Shown in pieces: positions 45,151 through 55,078 of a DNA stretch of 64,000 nt. The notes under the pieces were generated by a model. The model was not told where the DNA came from, ran no database searches, and was given only the letters and a program-made list of their open reading frames with translations. The translations under genes and the position numbers were made by a program. This DNA is from CAVRRZ01 sp963723745 (GTDB lineage: Bacteria; Actinomycetota; Actinomycetes; Mycobacteriales; Geodermatophilaceae): NCBI GenBank assembly GCA_963723745.1, contig CAVRRZ010000001.1:1116001-1180000 (forward strand). Reading direction: 5' to 3'. Each line of letters starts with the position of its first letter. Position 1 is the stretch's first letter.

Positions 45151-46350
45151 GTGCTGGGTTCCCTGAGAGTCGGGCCCCGCCTCGTCGCGATGGCCCTGCA
45201 ATCTCTCGCGGTCGCGATGGTCCCGCTGGTCGTGACTGCGTCGGATGTGGCGAGACACCAGGCCGGCCTCAGCCTGATCGCGCTCGGAACCTTCCTGGCC
45301 GGTTGGGAGCTCTACATCCTGACGACGCCCCTCATGCGGAACGGGGTCTCCGACCACCGGCTCCTGGGCCTCAACGCTCCGACGCAGTTCCTCGTCGCTG
45401 CCCTCCTGACGGTGCCGATCACCTACCTGGCGTACACCACCAGCAGTCTCATGTTGCTCCTCCTGACGTTCTCGTGGTTGGTCTCCAGCCTCTTCTCGCA
45501 AGAGGCCACACGACTGCTGTACGCCCGAGGGGCGGTGGGTGCGGCGGGTTCGATCTTCCTGATCCGACCCTGCGGGCCCCTGCTGCTCATGGTGACGGCC
45601 CTTGCCTCAGGACGGACGGTCACCCTGGAGGCGCTCGTCGTCGCGTGGTCGGCGACTTCGATCGCCGCCATGGTGATCGGGATCGCCCTCACCCGTGCCA
45701 GGACCCCGGTCGAGGGACCAATGAGCACGAATCCGCGTCGGCTCGATCTGTTCCTCGGGGCTCTACCGTTCATCTTCTCGGGCATCGGTGTTCGAGTCGT
45801 GCTCGTCGTCGAGGCCGTGGCGCTCGCGCAGCTCGCGGATTCCCGGCTCGTAGGAATGTTGGCTGCAGGGATCGTCGTGACGGCCGGCATCCAGGCGTTC
45901 TACGACGCGCTGGTGCTGATACCGCTGCAGGGCCGACTGCTGGCGGCCGGTGACGCAGCACCGGTCCTGCGGCTCATGTGGCGTCAGACCCTGGTCTTCA
46001 CCGCCGTCTCGGCGCCATTGGCGTTCGTCGCCGCTGAGGTGTTGCGTCGCATCTGGCAGTTTCGGTCGTTTCCGTACGGCGCCTGGTCGCTGCTGCTCCT
46101 CGCTGCCCTCCTCCTGGTGGCGTCGTCCCCATGGCATGCTCGGCTGCTGAACGCGCACAGAGGTCGGCGGCTCGCCTTGTGGGCCTCCGTCGGTGCGGCC
46201 GTGGCCGTGGCTGGAGCAGCTATCGCCGTCCTCTCGGAATCTGTTCTGCTCGTCGCCGTCGCCAAGCTGGTGGCGGCCGCATGTCTGTTTCTGGGACGAA
46301 TGCTGGAGGTGTGGAGACTTGACGGTCGTCTTTCTCGCCAACTTTCATAA
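45151..46350 (+). CDS. Second polysaccharide flippase-like membrane protein
   Basis: 399 residues from GTG 45151, about eleven to twelve membrane helices (AMALQSLAVAMVPLVVTA, LLTVPITYLAY, SIAAMVIGIAL, ALPFIFSGIGVRVVLVVEA). This is the PST/Wzx topology, though shorter than the 485-residue flippase at 10693 and without a strong signature. It opens a three-gene run with a capsule-type transferase and a polymerase. Role inferred from topology and neighbours. Confidence 0.75.
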   Translation: MLGSLRVGPRLVAMALQSLAVAMVPLVVTASDVARHQAGLSLIALGTFLAGWELYILTTPLMRNGVSDHRLLGLNAPTQFLVAALLTVPITYLAYTTSSLMLLLLTFSWLVSSLFSQEATRLLYARGAVGAAGSIFLIRPCGPLLLMVTALASGRTVTLEALVVAWSATSIAAMVIGIALTRARTPVEGPMSTNPRRLDLFLGALPFIFSGIGVRVVLVVEAVALAQLADSRLVGMLAAGIVVTAGIQAFYDALVLIPLQGRLLAAGDAAPVLRLMWRQTLVFTAVSAPLAFVAAEVLRRIWQFRSFPYGAWSLLLLAALLLVASSPWHARLLNAHRGRRLALWASVGAAVAVAGAAIAVLSESVLLVAVAKLVAAACLFLGRMLEVWRLDGRLSRQLS

Positions 46351-47710
46351 GACAGCCTTCTTCGCTGCTCTGGCGAGAGAATTGTCCGACGGCGGCATTC
46401 CCTGCGAGATCTGGGCGCTCGACGCCCGCCATCGCCTCACCCGGGCCGGCGTCCCGGGCGCGGTCCGGATGATCGATCTGTCCGTTGGCGAGCCGCGGTC
46501 GTTCAGGTCGACGGCCATCTCCTCGCACACCGGCGTAGACATCCTCACCTCGCTGGACGTGCCGCTCGGCTTCCTCGTCGCGGCCGACAGACTGCTGCGC
46601 GAGCGTCCGTGGACCTGGACACTCGGGTGGCTCGAAGCCGTCGTCTCGAAACTGGAGAGGAACCTCGCGCGGGCGGCACCCCGGTTGGTTGTCGGGGAGG
46701 CCACGTGGACGTGGGAGGTGCTCTGCGCCGCGGCGGCGCGGGCGCACGGAATCCCATACGTGGTCCCGCACACCGTGCGGATCCCGGACGATAGGTTCGC
46801 CTTCTTCGAGGGTGTCCAGCAGGCGAATCAACTCGGGCCCGAGGACGCCGACGAGGCCCGCCGGGTTGCCCGGGACGTGCGCCACGCGTGGCTCGAAGGA
46901 CGTCGGAAGCCGTACTACTTCCATCTCAACAACAAGGCGCCTTCGCTGGGGCTCGCCGACGCGTCGAAGGCCGCGCTCAAGTCCTACGACGCCGTCTCGT
47001 CGCATCCGTTCAACACCACGCAGGCGCGCGTGCGCGACTACCTGGGGGCCCGGGGGCCGATCGGGCAGGTCGTTCGGAATCGGGGCCTCATGCGGTGGTT
47101 CGACACCTCGGCCCTGCGGGAGCCGCCGTCAGAGCCGTTCGTCTTCCTGCCGCTGCACAAGCAGCCCGAGGCGTCGATCGACATCCTGGGATGGCAGTAC
47201 CGGGATCAGATGGCGCTGGTCCGGTCGGTCGCAGAGGCGGCGGGCAGGCTCGGTCTGCGGACGATGGTGAAGGAGCACTCGAACGCCCTGGGCGACCGCA
47301 GCCTCGCCCGGCTGCAGGAGGTGGCGAACCTCCCAGGCGTCGCGATGGTGCATCCGCAGGCCGACGCATGGCTCTGGTTGCATGCCGCGTCGGCCACGCT
47401 GACCGTCTCCGGCACCGTCGCCTACGAGGCGGGGCTCCTCGGTCGCCAGGCCCTGACGCTCGCGCCGATGTTCTTCGACCGCCTTCCCACGGTCACGCAC
47501 GTGCCCGGCCTAAGCTCACTCCCGGACCTGCTGGCTCGCGCCGCGACCGCGGGCCCGGCGAGGCCGGAGGACGTCGACGCCGGACTCGAGCAGATTCTCG
47601 CCAAGACCTACTCGGGCCGGATCGGTGACATGTTGACAACTCCTGCCGTAGGTGCCGTGGACAACGTCGGGAACGTCGTTGCAGCGATGCGCCGGCTCCT
47701 GGAGGGCTGA
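46319..47710 (+). CDS. Capsule/surface-carbohydrate transferase-like protein
   Basis: 463 residues from TTG 46319, with GGAGGTG upstream; it overlaps the flippase end by 32 bases. VFLANFHKTAFFAALAREL resembles the N-terminus of GT-B capsule proteins. The C-terminal FVFLPLHKQPEASIDILG, a KEHSNA segment and LTVSGTVAYEAGLLGRQAL match the capsule polysaccharide biosynthesis family (CDP-glycerol or Kdo-transferase fold). In this block it could transfer pseudaminic acid or another nonulosonate, but that is speculation. Confidence 0.8.
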   Translation: MTVVFLANFHKTAFFAALARELSDGGIPCEIWALDARHRLTRAGVPGAVRMIDLSVGEPRSFRSTAISSHTGVDILTSLDVPLGFLVAADRLLRERPWTWTLGWLEAVVSKLERNLARAAPRLVVGEATWTWEVLCAAAARAHGIPYVVPHTVRIPDDRFAFFEGVQQANQLGPEDADEARRVARDVRHAWLEGRRKPYYFHLNNKAPSLGLADASKAALKSYDAVSSHPFNTTQARVRDYLGARGPIGQVVRNRGLMRWFDTSALREPPSEPFVFLPLHKQPEASIDILGWQYRDQMALVRSVAEAAGRLGLRTMVKEHSNALGDRSLARLQEVANLPGVAMVHPQADAWLWLHAASATLTVSGTVAYEAGLLGRQALTLAPMFFDRLPTVTHVPGLSSLPDLLARAATAGPARPEDVDAGLEQILAKTYSGRIGDMLTTPAVGAVDNVGNVVAAMRRLLEG

Positions 47711-47767
47711 CCCATCGCAGTTCTCGTCCACCCCCTCCGGCTCCTCCTCGCACCGTGGCTCCTGTGG

Positions 47768-49132
47768 GTGGCGGCCTGGGCCCTCGGCCCGGTCAGCTAC
47801 GTCGACACGATGAGTTCAGCTGCCAAGACGTGGTTCCTCGCGGGGGTCGCGGCCATGGGCGCGGGAATCATTGTGGGCTTGTGCGTGCGCGTGGCGGGCG
47901 CGCAGGCCGAGCCGCTTCCCGATGCGCGGCGTCGTCAAGTGCTCCGGGTGCTCGTCATCGGTGCGTGGGGGGCGCTGCTGCTTCGTTACGCCGACCTGCT
48001 GGGACGGGGCTACCTTGAGTACGGAGGAGCGACGGAGTACCGACTGGCTGAGCAGGGTCTCGGGGGAAACCTCTCGCCTATCGGCATGGTGTCGGCCACT
48101 CTGTTCCCGCTGACGGTCGTTGCGGCGGTGGTTATCGTCCTGCTCTGCCCAAAGGGCAGCGAGGGGCGAAACATCTGGCTCACGCATGGTGCCTTGCTCG
48201 CCGCCGGTTTCGCGGCCTACGGGATGCTGCGGGGCGGTCGCACCCACCTGGTACTCCTGCTGCTCTTCCTCGTCATCTGCACGGGTGCTCGAGTTCTCCG
48301 CCTGGCGTTCGGCTCAGCCGGTCATGCCGCGGCCTCCGTTGTCACCGTGCTCGCCGCAGTTCTCTACTCGGCTTCGCTACTCATCGACCGCAACCGGCTG
48401 CAGGGGTTCTCCGACTTCGGCGCCTTGCAGTACCTGCAGACCGCCCACGGGGCGATTCCCGACCCGTGGGTGATGCGGGTGGCTGCACAGTCGGACGCGG
48501 CCGCGTCGGTGCTCTATCCCTTTGTGTCGACATCTCATTATTTCGTCCACGGCGTCTTCGAGTACGGCTCGGTGTACGAGCACCAGAGGCAGGCTGCCGC
48601 CGGATACGGTGGCGTGCAGTTTCCGTACCTGCAGGGCGTGCTGGACACCTTCGGCCTCGGCGATGCTCCGAACGCTGTGCCGGTCAGGGGCGTCTACACC
48701 ACCTTCTTCGGTAGCAGCTACGCCGACTTCGGCAACGCTGCGCTTGCCTGGGCCTTCGCCATAGGTTTGGTGTGCGGCGTCGCGTACCGCTTCGGTGAGC
48801 GAGGCTCCGTCATGGGACGACTGGTATTCGGACTCTCCGGTTCGATCATCGTGCTGGCACCGTTCTACAACGGGGTGCAGATCGGCGGCACCGTCTTCCT
48901 CATCGTCGCGGTGATGCTCGCGTGGCCTCTCCTCAGACGTCTGCGGGCGCAGCCGCCGGCGGCGCATCGTCTCGAGCACGAGGCACGGGGTGGGAAGTTC
49001 GCCGGCTATGGACGGGCGGCTCCTCGAAGAGAACCCGACCCCGCCGGCCACCCGTGGTCCGGGACCGACGAACGCACCCTTGTCGGGGACCGCCCGGTCA
49101 CCGTCAGAGGTGCGCCCCTACCCACGTCCTGA
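47768..49132 (+). CDS. Oligosaccharide repeat-unit polymerase (Wzy-like)
   Basis: 454 residues from GTG 47768. About ten membrane helices, a long outer loop FVSTSHYFVHGVFEYG with PFLQG-like neighbours, and TTFFGSSYADFGNAALAW near the end, as in O-antigen polymerases of the Wzy/EpsG kind. In-frame codons upstream read as a natural hydrophobic N-terminus (AVLVHPLRLLLAPWLLW), starting at an ATC right after the previous stop. Translation may therefore begin earlier, at a rare start. It converges with, and overlaps, the glycosyltransferase at 49104. Confidence 0.8.
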   Translation: MAAWALGPVSYVDTMSSAAKTWFLAGVAAMGAGIIVGLCVRVAGAQAEPLPDARRRQVLRVLVIGAWGALLLRYADLLGRGYLEYGGATEYRLAEQGLGGNLSPIGMVSATLFPLTVVAAVVIVLLCPKGSEGRNIWLTHGALLAAGFAAYGMLRGGRTHLVLLLLFLVICTGARVLRLAFGSAGHAAASVVTVLAAVLYSASLLIDRNRLQGFSDFGALQYLQTAHGAIPDPWVMRVAAQSDAAASVLYPFVSTSHYFVHGVFEYGSVYEHQRQAAAGYGGVQFPYLQGVLDTFGLGDAPNAVPVRGVYTTFFGSSYADFGNAALAWAFAIGLVCGVAYRFGERGSVMGRLVFGLSGSIIVLAPFYNGVQIGGTVFLIVAVMLAWPLLRRLRAQPPAAHRLEHEARGGKFAGYGRAAPRREPDPAGHPWSGTDERTLVGDRPVTVRGAPLPTS

Positions 49133-50219
49133 CGCGGTCCGCGAAGACGGCGCGGCTGAAGCGCTCAGCGGACTGACTGCACGCCACAGGATCCAGCCCG
49201 CGGACCATTTCGACGCCGGATGCGTAGGCCTCCACCGCGTGATCATCAACGAGTTGACCGGAGACACCCGGTATCACTGTCTCCAGCGCCCCGCCGCGGC
49301 CGAGCGCGACGACGGGAGTGCCTGCCGCCATGGCCTCGACCGGGATCATCCCGAAGTCCTCGTGGGTCGGGAAGACGAATGCCGACGCTCCGCGCAGTAA
49401 CTGGCGCACCACCGGCCTGCTGGGTGCTTCGACAATCGACACCGGGACACGGGCCTCCCGGGCGACGGCCCTGAGGTGCTCGGCTAGTGGGCCGCTTCCT
49501 GCAATGACCGCGGGCATCCCGAGGCGCTCCGCAACACGGATGACGACGTCGTGGTTCTTGTACGGAATCCACCTGCCCAGTCCGAGAAGGAACTCGGCGG
49601 GCATGTCGATCGCGGTCTCGGTGTCCGCTTCACGGAAGTACCCGGTGTCGACGGGGGGGTGGATGACCATAGCGTCGCTCCCCCAGTACCGGCGGATCCG
49701 ATCCGCGACCTCGGCACTGTTGGCGGCCACTCCGGTCAGTCTGCGGACTGCGGACCGGTCGTACTTCTTCAGCAGCTGACGGGCCGGGGCCAGTGCTGCG
49801 CCGGCGCCACGCCCGTCGATTTCGGGAGACCAAACGTACCTCGCCGGACTGTGGACGTAGGCGAGGGACGTTCCTCCGACGGTCAGCCGGTTGCTCGCCG
49901 CGAAGGCATGATGTGACGTGACGACGAGGTCGTAGTCCTGCTTTCCCAGTGCTCGCCACGCAAGAGGCATGAGCGGAAGAGTCAGCCCTCGTCGGGACCT
50001 CAGCGACGGGCGGTCGAGCAGGGTGGTGTGGACGGTCCGTCCCCCGAGATCCAAGCTGACCCCGGGGTCGTAGGACAGAGCGTACAGGTCGGCATCTGGC
50101 CAGAGCCCGGCGAGCTGTTCGAACACCTGCTCGGACCCGGCGCGCGAAGAGACCCACTCGTGAACCACGGCTACCCGGGGCGCTGAAGGCGCGCCAGGTC
50201 GTGTCGGACTCGCGGTCAA
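49104..50219 (-). CDS. GT4-family glycosyltransferase
   Basis: 371 residues. GT-B with WVSSRAGSEQVFEQLAGL at the N-terminus, VTSHHAFAAS, the SPARYVWSP segment (WbaZ/mannosyltransferase-like) and the donor-site THEDFGMIPVEAMAAGTPVVA. GRWIPYKNHD is the strand that binds the nucleotide. It overlaps the 3' end of the convergent polymerase gene by 29 bases. Probably a mannosyl- or related transferase of the second glycan. Confidence 0.9.
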   Translation of the reverse strand: MTASPTRPGAPSAPRVAVVHEWVSSRAGSEQVFEQLAGLWPDADLYALSYDPGVSLDLGGRTVHTTLLDRPSLRSRRGLTLPLMPLAWRALGKQDYDLVVTSHHAFAASNRLTVGGTSLAYVHSPARYVWSPEIDGRGAGAALAPARQLLKKYDRSAVRRLTGVAANSAEVADRIRRYWGSDAMVIHPPVDTGYFREADTETAIDMPAEFLLGLGRWIPYKNHDVVIRVAERLGMPAVIAGSGPLAEHLRAVAREARVPVSIVEAPSRPVVRQLLRGASAFVFPTHEDFGMIPVEAMAAGTPVVALGRGGALETVIPGVSGQLVDDHAVEAYASGVEMVRGLDPVACSQSAERFSRAVFADRVRTWVGAHL

Positions 50220-50522
50220 AGACGGCCCCCATGTGATTCCAGCGACGGCGACACCAGCTCCGTCCGCAGTACTCGGCTGTGGGTGCCCAGGTCGGGCCCG
50301 CCCGCCGGTTCCGGTCGAGTATGCCCTTCACAACCTCACCGATCGGTCGACCCGGGGGGGCAGAGGCGCTGCATGCAACCCCGTCTGCCTCACGAGCCGC
50401 TTTCCGGCGCACGTGGGGTGCCGCTCCCGCGAATCAGTGCCGACCCGAGCTAGCCTCGGCCGGATCGCATGGGGGCGGCGCCGCCGTCCGCGCTGCGGGA
50501 GTTTGGGAATGCGGAGGCAACC

Positions 50523-51983
50523 GTGGACGTGAAGGACATCCTCCCCGCCATCCGAGGTGGGTGGTGGCTCCTGATGCTGGGCCTTCTGCTCGGCGTCGGG
50601 GGTGCCGGAGCGATCACGTGGCAGGCGACCCCCATGTACACGTCGACCACGCAACTCTTCGTCTCGACGACGGGCACCAGTGACGCCACGACGGCCCTGC
50701 AGGGCAACATGTTCACGCAGCAGCGGATGGCGTCCTACGTGCAGCTCCTCACCGGGCCGAAGCTCGCCGAGCGGGTGACGACGGCGTTGTCCCTGGATGA
50801 GTCGCCCGCCGAGCTCTCCGCCAGCATCGCCGCCACCGCAATGCCTGAGACCGTGCTGCTCAACGCCACGGTCACCCGGCCGTCCCCGGTGGAGGCGCGG
50901 GACATCGCCCAGACGCTTGGAGAGCACTTCTCGCAGATGGTGACCGAGTTGGAGACGCTGGAGAGCGGTACCGCCTCGGCGGTCAAGGTCACCATCACCG
51001 CGCCGCCTCAGATCGCGGATGAACCTGCCTCCCCCCGGCCGGTGCGCAGCGTCCTCATCGGAGCGCTGCTGGGGCTGTTCGCCGGAATTGGGGCGGCCTT
51101 GGTGCGCGCGCGCCTGGACAACACTGTGAAGACGCCTGAGAGCGTGCAGCAGATCGCGGGGGCGGGCGTCGTGGGCGCGCTCGTCGAGGACGGGGCGGTG
51201 CAGCAGGGCCCGGCCACCGACGAGGACAGCTACTCGGAGACGGCGGAGGCCTACCGGCAGATCCGCACGAATCTTCAGTTCATCGACGTCGACAACCCGG
51301 CGAAGGTGATCGTCGTGACGAGCTCCCTGCCAGGCGAGGGAAAGACCACGGTCGCGGTGAACCTGGCCGTCGTCCTGGCCCAGTCCGGGGCCCGGGTCGC
51401 TCTCATCGAGGCCGACATGCGACGCCCTCGGGTGACCCGGTACCTGGGCATGATCAGTGGCGCGGGCTTGTCGAACGTGTTGTCGGGCGCGGCCTACCTC
51501 GACGACGTGCTGCAGCCCTACGGCGACGGACAGCTGTCCGTCATGGCCGCCGGACCGATGCCGCCCTACCCGAGCGAGATGCTCGGCTCGCAGCAGATGC
51601 GCGGGCTGCTGGATGCTTTGCGGGAGCAGTACGACTACGTCATCCTCGACGCGCCGCCGCTGCTGCCGGTGACGGACGGCGCCGTGCTGTCGGTGGCCGC
51701 GGACGGCGCCATCGTCGTGGCGCGGCACGGCGTCACCACGCGGGCCCAGCTGCAGCAGGCCACCTCGGACCTGCGGCGCATCGACGCGCGGCTGCTCGGG
51801 GTCGTCCTGAACCGGATCCCGGCCAAGGCGGCGTCCGGCTACGGCTACGGCTACCAGTACTCCTACGCCGCTGTCGCGGAGACCGAGGATCCCCGTGGAG
51901 CCCGGCGGACCATGCCGGTGCACACCACGACGTTCGCACCGATCCGGGACGACGACCGTCCGCTGCACTACACCAGTCGCTGA
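50523..51983 (+). CDS. Wzz/BY-kinase: polysaccharide co-polymerase with tyrosine autokinase domain
   Basis: 486 residues from GTG 50523, which has GGAGG six bases upstream; the frame extends to 50469. Two membrane helices bracket the periplasmic part (WWLLMLGLLLGVGGAGAI, then VLIGALLGLFAGIGAALV). The kinase domain has Walker A SLPGEGKTT, Walker A' LIEADMRRPR and Walker B VILDAPPLL. The C-terminus has a tyrosine cluster, SGYGYGYQYSYAA, for autophosphorylation. It controls chain length and export; the phosphatases at 37026 and 59194 are likely partners. Followed at once by a strong terminator. Confidence 0.93.
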   Translation: MDVKDILPAIRGGWWLLMLGLLLGVGGAGAITWQATPMYTSTTQLFVSTTGTSDATTALQGNMFTQQRMASYVQLLTGPKLAERVTTALSLDESPAELSASIAATAMPETVLLNATVTRPSPVEARDIAQTLGEHFSQMVTELETLESGTASAVKVTITAPPQIADEPASPRPVRSVLIGALLGLFAGIGAALVRARLDNTVKTPESVQQIAGAGVVGALVEDGAVQQGPATDEDSYSETAEAYRQIRTNLQFIDVDNPAKVIVVTSSLPGEGKTTVAVNLAVVLAQSGARVALIEADMRRPRVTRYLGMISGAGLSNVLSGAAYLDDVLQPYGDGQLSVMAAGPMPPYPSEMLGSQQMRGLLDALREQYDYVILDAPPLLPVTDGAVLSVAADGAIVVARHGVTTRAQLQQATSDLRRIDARLLGVVLNRIPAKAASGYGYGYQYSYAAVAETEDPRGARRTMPVHTTTFAPIRDDDRPLHYTSR

Positions 51984-51990
51984 GTGAAAC

Positions 51991-52023
51991 GGCCGGCCGT
52001 TCGCCCGAGGCGACCGGCCGGCC
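51991..52023. terminator. Strong bidirectional hairpin terminator
   Basis: GGCCGGCCGTTCGCC (51991-52005) pairs with GGCGACCGGCCGGCC (52009-52023), 14 of 15 positions, with a three-base loop. It lies eight bases after the autokinase stop and faces the convergent pseudaminic-acid genes. Confidence 0.8.
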
Positions 52024-52211
52024 GAACTGCTGCGCGGAGTGATCGCGACGCGGCGACCCCGTGGTCCGCCCCCCGGCGGACTCAGCAGGATGAACCGCTG
52101 GGCAACCGGAACTGCCCGGATGGCCTGCAACGCGTGGTGACGCGCGGGGACGGGCGAAACTGCGCCCGAACGAGGAGATGCCCCACGGCGTAGCTGGCTA
52201 TGGGTCCCGTG

Positions 52212-53285
52212 TCATAGGAGGTCCCAGGTCAGCGCCGTTCCGCGGGGGACGTCCGTGGCGAATCGTCGCCCGATGACGATTCGCATCTCATCCGGAGCCA
52301 GACCGCCGGCGGGGCGGATCGATCGCACGTTCGCGGGGCTGACCACGTCGCCGGCACGGACGTCTTCGACGACGTAGAGCGAGCGACGCAGCCGTCGGCT
52401 CTCCTGCTCCCCCGGTAGGTGGCCCAGTCGCGGACTGCCGAGTGCTTCCCAGGCGACCCGGGTCTCCGTGACCAGCGAGCGCAGCTCGGCGGGCTCGAGG
52501 GAGAAGTCGGAGTCGACCCCGCCGTCCGCGCGCTCGAGGGTCACGTGCTTCTCGATCGCGCACGCGCCCAACGCCACCGCGGCCACGGCGGTGCCGATGC
52601 CCATCGTGTGGTCGGACAGCCCGACGGCGACGTCCCAGGTGTCGGCCATCACCGGGATCCTGCGCAGGTGCGACTCCTTCGGCGAGGCGGGATAGGACGA
52701 CGTGCAGACCAGCAACACCAACTGGTCGTTGCCGGTCTCGCGGACGGCGCGCACGGCGGCGTCGATCTCGGCGATGTCGGCCGCACCGGTACTCAGGATC
52801 ACCGGCTTGCCGGTCTCGGCCACCCGGCGGATGAGGGGCAGGTCGACGACCTCAAGGGAAGCGATCTTGTACATCGGCGCGTCGAGGGACTCCAGGAGCT
52901 CGATGGCCGTGGGGTCGAATGGGCTGGAGAACGGCAGGATGCCGTGCGACCGGATGCGGTCGAACAGCGGCTCGTGCCACTCCCACGGGGTGTGTGCCAG
53001 CTCGTACAGCTTGTAGAGGTTCTGGCCCGCCCAGAGTTCGTGATCCCCCGAGACGCGGAAGGCCGGGCCGTCGGCATCGATAGTGATGGTGTCGGCACGG
53101 TAGGTCTGCAGCTTGATGGCCTGTGCCCCGGCCTCGGCGGCGGCATCGACGATGTCCAGGGCCCGTTGCAGGTCACCGTTGTGGTTGCCGGAGATCTCGG
53201 CAATGACCATCGGCTGGGCGCCGGGTCCGATCTGGACGCCGTCGACGGAGACGCATGGGCGGGTGGCGGTGTAAGGAGGGGTCAT
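52212..53285 (-). CDS. pseI: Pseudaminic acid synthase
   Basis: 357 residues from ATG 53285, the usual length. NeuB-type TIM barrel: IAEISGNHNGDLQRALDIVD, QAIKLQTYRADT, FSSPFDPTAIELLES and the metal-site VGLSDHTMGIG. The C-terminal SAF (antifreeze-like) domain includes SLYVVEDVRAGDV and RPAGGLAPDE. It condenses 2,4-diacetamido-2,4,6-trideoxy-altrose with PEP. PseI rather than NeuB is supported by the presence of PseB, C, F, G and H. Last gene of the minus-strand set, after a 230-base gap from PseH that may hold its own promoter. Confidence 0.92.
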   Translation of the reverse strand: MTPPYTATRPCVSVDGVQIGPGAQPMVIAEISGNHNGDLQRALDIVDAAAEAGAQAIKLQTYRADTITIDADGPAFRVSGDHELWAGQNLYKLYELAHTPWEWHEPLFDRIRSHGILPFSSPFDPTAIELLESLDAPMYKIASLEVVDLPLIRRVAETGKPVILSTGAADIAEIDAAVRAVRETGNDQLVLLVCTSSYPASPKESHLRRIPVMADTWDVAVGLSDHTMGIGTAVAAVALGACAIEKHVTLERADGGVDSDFSLEPAELRSLVTETRVAWEALGSPRLGHLPGEQESRRLRRSLYVVEDVRAGDVVSPANVRSIRPAGGLAPDEMRIVIGRRFATDVPRGTALTWDLL

Positions 53286-53516
53286 CGGGAGGTCACGGAG
53301 CCTTCCTCGGTGTGACGGCGGAGCTGCGTGCATCGTCGCTCCTCGAGCGGAGCCGAGTGCTACCCACTGGTGGTGCACAGAGAGCGGTCGCTCTTGGGTG
53401 CAGCCGCACCGTACCTGTCGGCGTCGGTTGCTCCGGGCAGGGAAGGTCGCCGGTGAGCCGTGGTCAGGGTAAATCGATCGGGCGACCACACCGCCGTCGA
53501 CGTGTCGAGCGTCCCG

Positions 53517-54026
53517 TCAGGATGCTCTCGAGGACGTCCAGACGAATTGATCCATGTCCGACTCTACGGAGGAGGTCTCGTGGTAACCGGCACGGAGGAA
53601 GAGCCGCCGGGATCCGGGATTGTCCGGTTGTACGAAAGCGACGATCTCCCAGGTGTCCGGTTCGGCCAGCCTCAACCACTCGTCGGACATCCGAAGGGCG
53701 GTGCATCCCACGCCCCTACCGCGCATCAGCGGGTCGACCGAGATCGAGATCTCCCACCGAACCCCCGCCGCAGTACTACCTTCCAGCCGGTCGTATCTCG
53801 CCGTGGCCACAGGGAGTCCGTCCGCGCTCTCCACGATCAGCAGGTGGCGGCCATCGTCCTCGAGAACGCGGTTGAGCCAGGCACGGTGCGCGTCGAGGTG
53901 GATGACGTCACCGTTTCGCGACCGCCGCCGCACCTCCGGATCGTTCCGCCACTTCAGCAGCAGGTGCGCATCGTCCTGCGTCGCGGGACGCACCCGCAGT
54001 TGCACCGACGAGTCCTGCCTGGTCAT
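53517..54026 (-). CDS. pseH: Pseudaminic-acid pathway N-acetyltransferase
   Basis: 169 residues, a GNAT. LLLKWRNDPEVRRRS at the N-terminus is typical of PseH-like acetyltransferases, and the acetyl-CoA loop is SVDPLMRGRGVGCTAL. It acetylates the 4-amino group of UDP-4-amino-4,6-dideoxy-N-acetyl-altrosamine. The ATG start overlaps the PseG stop by four bases. Confidence 0.85.
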   Translation of the reverse strand: MTRQDSSVQLRVRPATQDDAHLLLKWRNDPEVRRRSRNGDVIHLDAHRAWLNRVLEDDGRHLLIVESADGLPVATARYDRLEGSTAAGVRWEISISVDPLMRGRGVGCTALRMSDEWLRLAEPDTWEIVAFVQPDNPGSRRLFLRAGYHETSSVESDMDQFVWTSSRAS

Positions 54027-55072
54027 GTCGGCTCCTTAAATCCATGGCTGGCTCCCTGCGTGAGCACGGTCGCCACGCGATCCGCCCCCTGTCCGTCGGT
54101 GACCGCCGCGGCGCGCTCGGCCACCGCCCGCAGAGTCCCAGGTCCGGTCGCGGCTTCCCTCAGACGGTGGGCGAGCACGTCTACGTCCCTTACCGGCACA
54201 CGCCCCAGGGCCATGATGGCTCCACGCCGGACCATTTCGTCGTAGGCGGCGTGCTGGTTCGCCGCGACCGCGACGACTGCGGCCGGCCGGGCCAGGCAGC
54301 AGATCTCCCACAAGGTCGAGCCGCCCGCGGACAGCACCAGGTCGGCCCTGAGCATCTCGTCCACCACGTTGTCGACGTAGGGCAGCACTTCGACCCCCGG
54401 GAAGGCCTCACCTCCACCCGGGACTACGGCGCGGACATGTGCTGCCGGAAAAGCCTGTCGTGCTGCCCGGGCGGCCGGAACCGCCATACCGGTCGCGTCG
54501 GTCCCCCCGAAGAGGACGAAGACACGCTGCGGAGGTCCGGTGAGGCGTGCGAGGCTCGCGAGGCCACGTTCTCGGTTGTGGGCGAAGCCCGGCCTCAGCA
54601 AGGCGTACCGCGGTCCCCGGAGGTGCCGGGCAACACGGGGGTAGCAATGGGTCTCTGCCCCGGCATTCTGGTTGACCACGAGGTCAGCGGAGAAGTTGCG
54701 GGCGCCGTCGTCATCGATGACAGTCAACTGGCTGCCGGCGGCCCGCACACCCGCGTGCAGCGCTTCGATCCAGGCGCCGTCCACTCGGTAGGTGTCCAGC
54801 ACGACGACGGCGCCGGTCCCGGCGGCAGTCACGATGTCGGCCGTCCGTGGCTGCCCCGTGATCTCGGACCACCCCGCGTCGCGTACGCGGTCTCGGGCGG
54901 CCGACAGGCTGTCCGGGGGCATGAAGAAGTGGACGGCGATGCCCGCCGGGCTGAGTGCCTCCGCCAGTGCCATGCATCGGACGAAATGGCCCAGGCCGGT
55001 ATTCGTCGAGGCATCACAGACGAACAGCGCTCGCCGTGGAACCTGCGCCGGCGCAGCAGCGGGAGGCGACAC
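54023..55072 (-). CDS. pseG: UDP-2,4-diacetamido-2,4,6-trideoxy-altropyranose hydrolase
   Basis: 349 residues. DASTNTGLGHFVRCMALAEAL (cited in part) gives the catalytic GxGHxxR motif, with His29. The C-terminal half has the GT28/MurG-like nucleotide site LVLSAGGSTLWEICCLARP. It removes UDP before the PseI step. It lies six bases after PseF and overlaps PseH. Confidence 0.92.
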   Translation of the reverse strand: MSPPAAAPAQVPRRALFVCDASTNTGLGHFVRCMALAEALSPAGIAVHFFMPPDSLSAARDRVRDAGWSEITGQPRTADIVTAAGTGAVVVLDTYRVDGAWIEALHAGVRAAGSQLTVIDDDGARNFSADLVVNQNAGAETHCYPRVARHLRGPRYALLRPGFAHNRERGLASLARLTGPPQRVFVLFGGTDATGMAVPAARAARQAFPAAHVRAVVPGGGEAFPGVEVLPYVDNVVDEMLRADLVLSAGGSTLWEICCLARPAAVVAVAANQHAAYDEMVRRGAIMALGRVPVRDVDVLAHRLREAATGPGTLRAVAERAAAVTDGQGADRVATVLTQGASHGFKEPT

Positions 55073-55078
55073 GACGGC

